DNA of 64,000 bases, from NCBI GenBank assembly GCA_948567375.1, contig OX419762.1:58112841-58176840 (forward strand), in the 5' to 3' direction. A model generated the notes under the pieces. It saw only the letters and a program-made list of their open reading frames with translations. It was not told the DNA's origin and ran no database searches. Source of the stretch: Lunularia cruciata (Eukaryota > Streptophyta > Marchantiopsida > Lunulariales > Lunulariaceae). A program made the translations under genes and the position numbers. Shown here in pieces: positions 56,190-64,000 of the stretch. Positions within the stretch are counted from its first letter, which is position 1, and each line of letters starts with the position of its first letter.

Positions 56190-57545
56190 ATGGAGAGGAA
56201 CCTTACGATCCATCATAAAACAAGTTGAAATTTGTGGAGAATATTCTTGATCTCGTAAACGGAAATGACGAAGACGGAAAATTGAAAGCAGCGAGGGCAG
56301 TTCCAAATCCTCATTTATCTTTGTTGCTATCAAATTTATCAATTGGAGACTGTCTCTCTTTCCACCCCGTAACCACTAGTGAAAATAGAGGATTGAAACG
56401 CGAGCTAAGAAATCTTGCACGACGAAGCACGTTAATTGTGGACTCGGACGTGGCTACGACACTGCTAGACATTCTGCATCCAATGTTGAAATTGAAGAAG
56501 AAAATGGATCGGGGCATTTGTCTAGAGGTGTTACGCCTTCTTGGGGGCATCTTTCTGACTTTAGACAGCAGGACTTTCCGCCAAGGGCCTTCAAGTTGGC
56601 CCTTTGGTTGTACTGTATCAAGTCGAGCTATTCGAGTTGCAGTATCGCGGACCCCCCTTTCTCTTGCAAAGGTTGACAGCTCTCTATTATTGTGGCAGAG
56701 CTTTTGGGTGACTTGAACTCAATAACATCAACTGATATCGATGCATACGACTTTACACGGAGACTTGCTGCGTATGATAGATGCGGATGTCATTCTTTTC
56801 ACAAATCACTCGAGTTCAAGCTTTGCTTGTACTTTCATCTGTAGTATTTGATATGGGCAAGATATGTCAATCGGGCATAGGCCGGCATAGGGCCCCCGAT
56901 TGTCAACAAGGATTTGTCATGTTTGTTGCGCATCTTCCAAAAGAGAATTCCAAGGGAGATACAACAGCAGTCTTAGAAAAGGATTTAGTCGAACCCGAAG
57001 AGTCTGTGGAGGAGATCCGTATTACGTGTGTGGACAGCCTACAAGTGGATAATACAATCGCCAAACCGGATTCGAAGTCATTGAGATCTTCGGTACCAAC
57101 TTTCCTGCTTCAACATGTGAGAAATGCAATGAGCTCCGAATTACTGGTCGTGCGAAGGGAATGGATCCTTGTACTTCGCGGGATGGTCCATCGCAGAATG
57201 AAAGCAATAGCAAAATGGCAAAATTCAGATCGTTGTGCCCTGGGTTCCAGTTTCCACACTGTGCACTGTCAAGAATCTTTGTACAGTTATTCATGCATGC
57301 ATTGTTCCAGGCCAGAGGAGATAAAGAAGTTCGTGCAATGAGATTTGCTAGAGCACTCCAGTCGCCAATCGATTGATACTAGTGGATATTATAGAGGGCT
57401 GAACTTGCACAGGTCGTTAGAACTTTCATGAACGTTTTGAGGATTCGAAGTCAAGCCATAAGAGACGATGCTCAGGTTGCACTAGTTGTCATCACCGAAG
57501 CTCTAGAAGACCCAAGCTTTGACACATGTTCAGTACTTCATCACT
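56190..57545 (+). pseudogene. UTP20: UTP20-like gene fragment (U3 snoRNP / small-subunit processome)
   Basis: UTP20 is a very large HEAT-repeat scaffold protein for 18S rRNA maturation in the nucleolus. Segments in family order: KFVENILDLV and TTLLDILHPMLKLKKK with LEVLRLLGGI (56225-56560), LGDLNSITSTDIDAYDFTRR (about 56708-56770), ALLVLSSVVFDM (about 56810-56860), FLLQHVRNAMSS with VRREWILVLRGMVH (57100-57190), and RSQAIRDDAQVALVVITEAL (about 57445-57510). They lie in different frames and have stops. Only about 450 of more than 2000 residues are present. It is best read as a broken fragment. Short introns could explain part of the frame changes but not the internal stops. Confidence 0.68.
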
Positions 57546-57699
57546 AAAACTGAATTACAAATCGAGTTCGTGCAATGAGATTTGATAGAGGAGTAAAGTT
57601 CTTATAAAAGGTGGCTGAATCCTTCTATAGAAGTAAGGTTATCTCAAGACAATTGAACTCCTTTCAGTCCTAGAAAAAATGGAGTTGTGTTGAGGAAGA

Positions 57700-59660
57700 A
57701 ACAATATGTAATAGAAATGATAAGATGTTTACTCAAAGATCTGCCTCAAAACTTGTGAGACGAGACTTGTGATCTACCTTCTCAACCAAATACCTACCAA
57801 AGTGGTTGAAGGTATGAGTCTAACAATCTACCTTCTCAATCAAACACCTACCCAAGTGGTTAAAAGTATGAGCAAGAAACCTGATCTTCTCATCTTAGAG
57901 TATTTGGCTACAAAACATACACGTATGTTCTATTAATCTTGTATTAAGAGCTTGATGACTCTTCCAAAGTATGCATCTTCATTGGTCATTCAAATGAACC
58001 AAAGACTATCTGTTACTAAATCCCCTCAACCAGAGTATCCTTAGTTGAGATGTAACCTTTAATGGGACTAAGATAGGATCCATTCCTCACTCTAACGGAT
58101 GGAAACCACTCTTCTATCAGGTCATGTGTCAATTTGAATTTCTTCAATATGACGCAATTGATCCAAAGGTCTTATGTCTAAAGGAGGCTTCTGCCTAAGA
58201 GACCAAAGTTTGACATTCATCGTGGGTCCAAAAACCTCTAGCTCAACTTGCTCATATGTGCTATGTAAACTTATAGATGGTTGAGGTGGATGGAGAATGA
58301 AGAACCTGACACCATTCAAGAAGCTTTGGGATCCAAGAAATTGTTAAAAACAATAAAGGAAGAATAAAATACATAAATAGAAGAAAGACTTTTTCACTCA
58401 ACTCTTTATCACTTGAGAAGAAGCTGATAAATACCAAGTTCTAGATTAATTCAAATTCAAGACTTAGTACTTACTTGATGGTTTGGTGTAGAAGTACAAA
58501 GCAAGACTTCTTGCAAAGTGTTCCTTACAGATACAAGGTGAGAATTATGGCAAGACCTTCACTCCTATTGCAAGGATAAATTCTATCAGATTGCTCCTTG
58601 CTATTGCTCAACTTTGAAAGTGGAAATTTTGGCAACTAGATGTCAAGAATGTCTTCTTGAATGGTAATGTATAAGATGAGGTCTACATTTTGCAACCAAA
58701 AGGATTTAAGGTGCCAAGGAAGGAAGAACAAGTTTGCAGACTTCACAAAGTGTTCTACGGAGTAAAGCAAGCTCCTTAGCTTGGTTCAAAAGGATTGACA
58801 CGAACCTAAAGGAGAAAGCTTTCAAAGCTACAAGAGGTTATCTTAATTTGTAATTTTTACTATTGACATGGAAGAGTAAAAATTTTGCTATATGTGGATG
58901 ATGTTATCCTTGCAAGAAGTGATGAATAATTTTTCATGAAATTTAACTTTCAACTTGCTTCTAAACATTTGATATGATAGATTTAGGATTGCTAACCTTC
59001 TTCTTTAATATTCACTTAATTAGAGATGGAGATGCTCTTTATGTAGTACAAGGGAGTTACATTCAAGATATATGAAGCACCGTATATATGAAACCAGTAT
59101 GAAGCACCATAAACCTACATCCACACCTTTGGTACTAGCTAAAGAGTGCAAAAAGGTTCTAGAGTTGATGATGTAACGGAGAGAACACATTATAAAAGGC
59201 TTATTAGAAAACTTCTATACTTGGTGATTACTACTAGACCAGACCTTACCTATGCATATTGTAAGCTAATTCAATGCATGGAGTTATGACTAAGAGTGTT
59301 TAAAGGTATCTTAAGGGTTTTTTTCCTATGGTCTAAAGTTTTGCTCAAATGCACTTCGAACTCTAATAGATCTTATAGATGTTGTTTGTGCTAGAGACCA
59401 TAGGGATAGAAGATTCCAGATTAGGTTTTGTCTTTTTACTTGCTAGATGTGCTATGACTTAGCAAACCAAGAAACAATTCATGTCATTGATTTCTTCCAC
59501 ACATGCTAAATAACATGGATTATGTAAAGCAATTCAAGAAATTATATGGATTTTTCTCAATAAACTAACAAAGACTCTTTGTCTTAAATATAACATAAGC
59601 ATGGAAAGAAAGATGATTAGAGCTCCTCTCTTATGTAGAAAGCTATGTGCTACCTCCTAA
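57700..59660 (+). pseudogene. Ty1/copia relic: integrase end, RT and RNase H
   Basis: QLDVKNVFLNGNV and VYILQPKGFKVP are the copia RT core (58630-58720). CRLHKVFYGVKQAP follows at about 58735-58780. RYLITTRPDLTYAY-like coding is at 59220-59260, and decayed RNase H runs to about 59530. The part at 57940-58090 resembles the integrase end (IGHSNEPK). Many stops. No LTR was recognised on either side. Confidence 0.8.
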
Positions 59661-61821
59661 AGGACACCATTGAACAGTTAGTGAAGATGAAAAAAAATTT
59701 GCAACCAAAGATACAAAATTACCAGAGTATAACCATGGTGTATAATGTCTTCCTTCTTCCTAAAGGCAATGATTGTTACTACTCTTGCTTGAATGTTGGC
59801 TAGTGCCAATGACTCTATTTTTAGGATATTTTGCAACCACTACATCAAACATGGTATGTCATCTGATGGGATCCGCTCTCACACACCAAGTAGATGGTCC
59901 AAGTAAATCCAACAATTGCTCAATCTAAATATCACACAATGTAGATCATAAGATCCATGCCACTATATTTCAGATGGTTTCATGAACCCCTATAGTGCTC
60001 CCCATCTATGGCATATTGTAAAATATGTAAGCCATGTGTGTCATATGGATATCCACAAGTGCACTAGTCTAGTAGCCTTAGAAGTACTTGTTGTTATAAA
60101 CCCAAATGTAGGTGGAGTGCCATAGTTAAGTCCTCTAATATGAAGCAAAAGTTCCCACTCAAAGAGGAAACATAAGGTCAAGCTCCAAAGCCTTTCTATC
60201 TATAAGAGAGAATCCTATCTCTATGAAGTAAGGCATGTCAATAAAGATTTTTGCAAGGGTATGAGTGTGTATATATTTATTAAGTCCACTTGAATCTTCC
60301 TAAATTAGTGATACAAAGTCAATAAACATAGAAAGTAATGTGCTTATGAGCTTTGATAATAAGTAATGAGACAAATGAAGATACTAGAAACCATAAGTGC
60401 ATGAGTTTATCATTTTAAGATGCCAAAAAAAGGGTGACCATAGTGGAAGAACCTATTTGCTAGTAGGAGGGCCACTAGAGCCCATGCTCTTAAATAAGCT
60501 CATTGAGCAATGACCTCTTTCAATATGAGACCACATCCTCCTATAATTATAGAAAGAGTTATCTATAGCTTACACTACTCATCTAATAGTCATAGGAGCA
60601 TGGTACATACCATCAAATGTTTAGCATATAGTACTGTCAAATGTATATAAATGAGTTAGGAGTACATTTCTGGATTGGGAAGTATGTGCCAAATAGAAGA
60701 CTCTAGGGACAAAGCATCTCTTTAAAATGGAATAGACCACCCATGTGTTCCCTAATAGGAGGAGAAAATGAGCATGAACTATGAACCAAAGTGTTTAATA
60801 ATATACAAAAATCATCCTCTCCTAGAGGAGAACCCAAAACCTTCAAACCTCATACAAGAAAACAAAACCTTGGTGGGAAGTCTAAGGGAATGAGGACTGC
60901 TTGTTGACTCCAGACCTTCTATTTACAGGTTTAAATTCATATACCCAAGTTCTTTAAGCAGAGCATAAAAGCAAACAAGGCTTGAATTACATTTTTCAAA
61001 GGGCTCAAGTTATGCATATCATTTGAAAGTAATGGAAAAATTATGATAAAAAAGTGATTACAACTTTCCGCAAAGCTATGAAGTGAGCTATAGCAAATAG
61101 AGACCCACTAGGGGATCTCCCTAGAGTATGCACTTGGAAAGTGCCAAATGTATAGACTTCCCTTTGGTAGTATGATGGCCATATAACCCAAAAAAATCTA
61201 TGTTATAGAAAGTGTGCACAAATAGGAATAAGGAGTGAATTTGATCCCTTGTTGAGCAAAGAGCACAAAACTCAACAAGAACTAGTATTGAATGTATTTG
61301 AGATTTCAACTTGGACAACCATCCAATTGGGATGGATGTCCAACAAAGGTCATATGCCAATAGTAATCATCTTACAACCAACTAGCTACAAAAAACCAAT
61401 ATGGAGATAAAAAGGATGAAAAGAAGTGTCAAAGTTGTAGATATATAGTCCATGAGAAAAAATCTAGGAAAAGGTCCTCAATAAGAATGGGGTTTACCCC
61501 AAAATATCAAATATCTTCTTTGAAAGAACAAGGAGACAAGATGTACCAATTAAAGCTATTGGAATGTGGGAAATAGACTAAAGCATAAGCAAAGAAAGAT
61601 TTTATAGGTAATACCAACTCATTTGGGTGACAATCATGGAGGAAAGAAGGAAGGTCATAAGTAGCAAAGTGGATGGAGAGGCTATAGAGCAACTAAAGTA
61701 TCAATGGAGAAAGGTGTTGATCTGAAGAGTGATAATTCTTAGGTCTACTATCTTCATTGACCAACCTAACCTAATATCAAGGAACAAGAAACATGTTGAT
61801 GCTTTGGAGGTAGATCTTGAG
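59661..61821. other. A/T-rich DNA, no gene recognised
   Basis: No domain, RNA gene or LTR could be recognised. The composition is like that of the decayed retrotransposons on both sides, so old transposon DNA is likely (inference). Confidence 0.45.
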
Positions 61822-62242
61822 TGTAATAATAGAGAGTTAGCATAAGCTAAATATAGCCAACATGAGGTAGAAGTAGTATATATCTAGGAAATTCTAAGAA
61901 TGTTTTAGAAGCATCCAAGAATCTTCTTGGGGAGGAGATTTTAGGAACTTTCTAAGAATATAGTAACTTGTACACCAATTTGACTAAGCTGAGGTTAACT
62001 TAGCTTATATGCCAAGTAAATGGCTAGTTTAGCCTGTATGTCGAGTTAAAAATTAACTTAACTTGCATTCCAAGAAAAGCAATTTCTACAAAGAACTTTT
62101 GTTGGACGCTTCTTAGGAGGCTTGTACCTAAATTCTCTATACATACCAAAGCCAAAGCTTAGACTAAGCATTAAGAGTTTAACTCATTTGAAATTTCCTA
62201 TGTGATCTTCACTTCTCTTAATAATCTTATCTATTTTTTATA
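61822..62242 (+). repeat. Decayed 5' LTR of a C-family element
   Basis: TGTAATAATA start. The end (about CATACCAAAGCCAAAGC) and the order of landmarks follow the element C LTR. The GAAGCTTC palindromes are largely eroded. Confidence 0.75.
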
Positions 62243-62259
62243 TTGGTATTAGAGTAAGA

Positions 62260-63600
62260 ATAGGATGGATGAAATCTATCGAACACAAAATCCATTTCTC
62301 CCAAAACATTAGCACTTTCAAGTTTATGTATTACCAAAGCATAATTTCACAAAATTCATCATTTCATACTTTGGTCACAATTTTCTAAAAAAAATCTTAT
62401 TGTTCAATAAGCCATTGATCCTCCAATTGTACGTTAAAGCAATAGACAGGTTGACCTAAGTAGATAATAAGATAGTTTAGTAGAGTAGAAGTAGTGGCAA
62501 GGATGCCTGAAGTTATCATTGTTATGAAATAACAAATTGAGCTACAAATCTCAAGAGGATTGAAGGCAAATGCTTTTAGCTTTAAGTCAATTAGATAGAG
62601 TGGTAAAACTACAATGGTTATTCTAGGTGGAGCAGACTCAAAGACAATTCTTTGCCTAATTTTGACATGGGAAGAATTCAAGAGTAAAATCATTAGGAGG
62701 TTCTAAGCCATGAATGCTATACAAGATTGATTGGGATAATTGAGGTTCGTTGGATTTGTGAGAAGTCATATTTCTCAATTGCAAAAACACCATGATGTTG
62801 ATTCCAAACACACATGAAAGCAATACCTTGGATTGGTTTTTGATAAGCTTGAAATTGCATACCAAATTAGAAGCATCCATGTGCAAGAAAACATATAGAA
62901 GAAGCCATGCAAATGGCTAAAAAAAAGCGCTTTGACTCCTTGGCTATCAAAACTTAGTCTTGACCTAGAACTCCACAAAATTTGCAAACACACCAAGCAT
63001 GGGTGGAAGATCTAGCATCAACAAAAATTGATACCATCCAACAAAGACTACTTGGCACAACAAGCCAAGAACTATTGTAAAAAAAATGGTAGTTACTTCT
63101 TCTATTGCCAAATTGAATATTATATTATTGAATTTATAAGCAAGAATGGATGACCTAAACCAATTTCCAGAATGGAGTTCTTAGAGTATGATAATGGAAG
63201 AAACAAAGAGTCCCAATAAGGGATATTGAGTCACTTACTAAAAATTTGATTACTTCAAGGTATGATATTAGATCATGGTTGTAAGAATTTGATTGATAGT
63301 TGGAGTTTTGAGAATTACGTGTCCATATAATTAGCAAAAGAATTAAGTATTCCTATCAAATTGGTATTATTATCAAATTGATGATGGCAAATGGTAGTAA
63401 GGTTCTACATTCTATATCATATTTTGTTCCATTCAAGATTGGAAAGGGATATTCAAAGTGTATGAGATTTGTAGTTTCTTTATATTACAAGATCATTCTA
63501 GCTATTCTTTGGCTTGAATATCATAAGATTCAATTTGATCAGGCCCCGTGAAAAATTTAAGTACAACACCAAAGTAAAAGGATTATCCTTTATATTGTTT
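62260..63600 (+). pseudogene. Gag and protease of the decayed C-family element
   Basis: MDEIYRTQNPFLPKH and VLPKHNFTKFI correspond to MDGIYGPPNPLPSNH of element C. Retropepsin coding follows at 63240-63590, with LQGMILDHGC and LAKELSIPIK. The active site reads IDSWSFEN, where C has VDSGSLEN, so the catalytic glycine is lost. Stops occur throughout. Confidence 0.75.
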
Positions 63601-63789
63601 GATATATTTGAGAAAAAATATCTAAGAGTAATCATTTCCAAGATGAAAAATTTATCAATATAGCAATTATAGATCATGCTTTGGAAGAAGGTGTTCCTAT
63701 CTTTCTTTGTGGATAAAACCTATTGAAGAAGGAGAATTCTGATGAGGATAAGACATCTCAAAAAACAATGGTTGATACTCCCCAAGGGT

Positions 63790-64000
63790 TCATACTAAGT
63801 TGTATGGAATACTTCTCCAACACTCATGATGAAAAAGGAGAAAATCAAGACTACTACTAATTGGTCTACTCTTAAGAATTTCGTTGAAGTTTGGGGATTT
63901 ACTAGGTTGGTTACTTTTTACCAACGGTTTATCCACTATAATGCTCATGTGGTTGCACCCTTGAATGATCTCTTTGAAAGACAACAAGCTTTGAGAGGAC
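63790..64000 (+). pseudogene. RT end of the decayed C-family element
   Basis: KKEKIKTTTNWSTLKN and FYQRFIHYNAHVVAPL match the post-palm part of the element C RT (19505-19660). It joins directly to sequence that matches C at about 18775. Confidence 0.78.

Larger units (their letters stand above)
61822..64000 (+). mobile_element. Decayed C-family chromovirus, cut by the window edge
   Basis: LTR, primer-site relic TGGTATTAGAG (62245-62255), gag, protease and part of RT-RNase H in the same order as element C. Sequence identity to C is low because of many C-to-T and G-to-A differences. The RT core is deleted between about 63795 and 63830. The element continues beyond 64000. Confidence 0.82.

Overview
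The window is nuclear DNA of a green plant. The evidence is one intact plant-type GDP-L-fucose synthase gene, a relic of the ribosome-biogenesis gene UTP20, and a dense nest of Ty3/gypsy and Ty1/copia retrotransposons that includes chromodomain-bearing chromoviruses. An R2-like endonuclease fragment and a retrotransposon carrying a cytosine methyltransferase suggest an early-diverging streptophyte (alga, bryophyte or lycophyte), but this is inference and the species cannot be fixed from the sequence.

Left nest, 1-24.4 kb. Element A (1-7519, plus) is a nearly complete Ty3/gypsy element with a tRNA-Asp-like primer site. Its first LTR is cut by the window edge. It sits inside the terminal repeat of element B-minus (7520-23325, minus). 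B-minus is also split by a chromovirus C (16470-22108, plus, target duplication ACTAG) and by a solo LTR of the F family (13964-15175), which itself holds a solo LTR of the C family (14738-15162, target duplication TCTTG). B-minus lies in a copia relic (23326-24219).

Host island, 24.4-35.4 kb. A small prefoldin-like gene (27834-28058, minus) faces away from GDP-L-fucose synthase (29274-30206, plus). Further right lie an R2-type endonuclease fragment (32448-33270, minus) and a perfect 18-bp hairpin. The rest shows no recognisable gene.

Right nest, 35.4-56.1 kb. A copia element G (minus) is split by a chromovirus F (38542-54757, plus). F contains a solo LTR of its own family (41482-42065) and the second copy of element B (43643-53424, plus). 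Target duplications and reading-frame continuity across the junctions support this order. Beyond it are the UTP20-like pseudogene (about 56190-57545), another copia relic (about 57700-59660) and a degraded C-family element running off the right edge (61822-64000).

The most notable feature is element B, seen twice. It is a Ty3/gypsy-type element with gag, retropepsin, RT, RNase H and a DDE integrase. It also encodes a C5 cytosine DNA methyltransferase between protease and RT, and a C4HC3 PHD finger at the end of pol. Its ends have an A1-internal-B1-A2-B2 layout (split direct repeats), known from tyrosine-recombinase retrotransposons, yet it encodes a DDE integrase and is flanked by a short target duplication. 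A methylation writer and a chromatin reader in one mobile element suggest that it edits or reads host chromatin. Both copies are inactivated, largely by stops of the CAG-to-TAG and CGA-to-TGA type.
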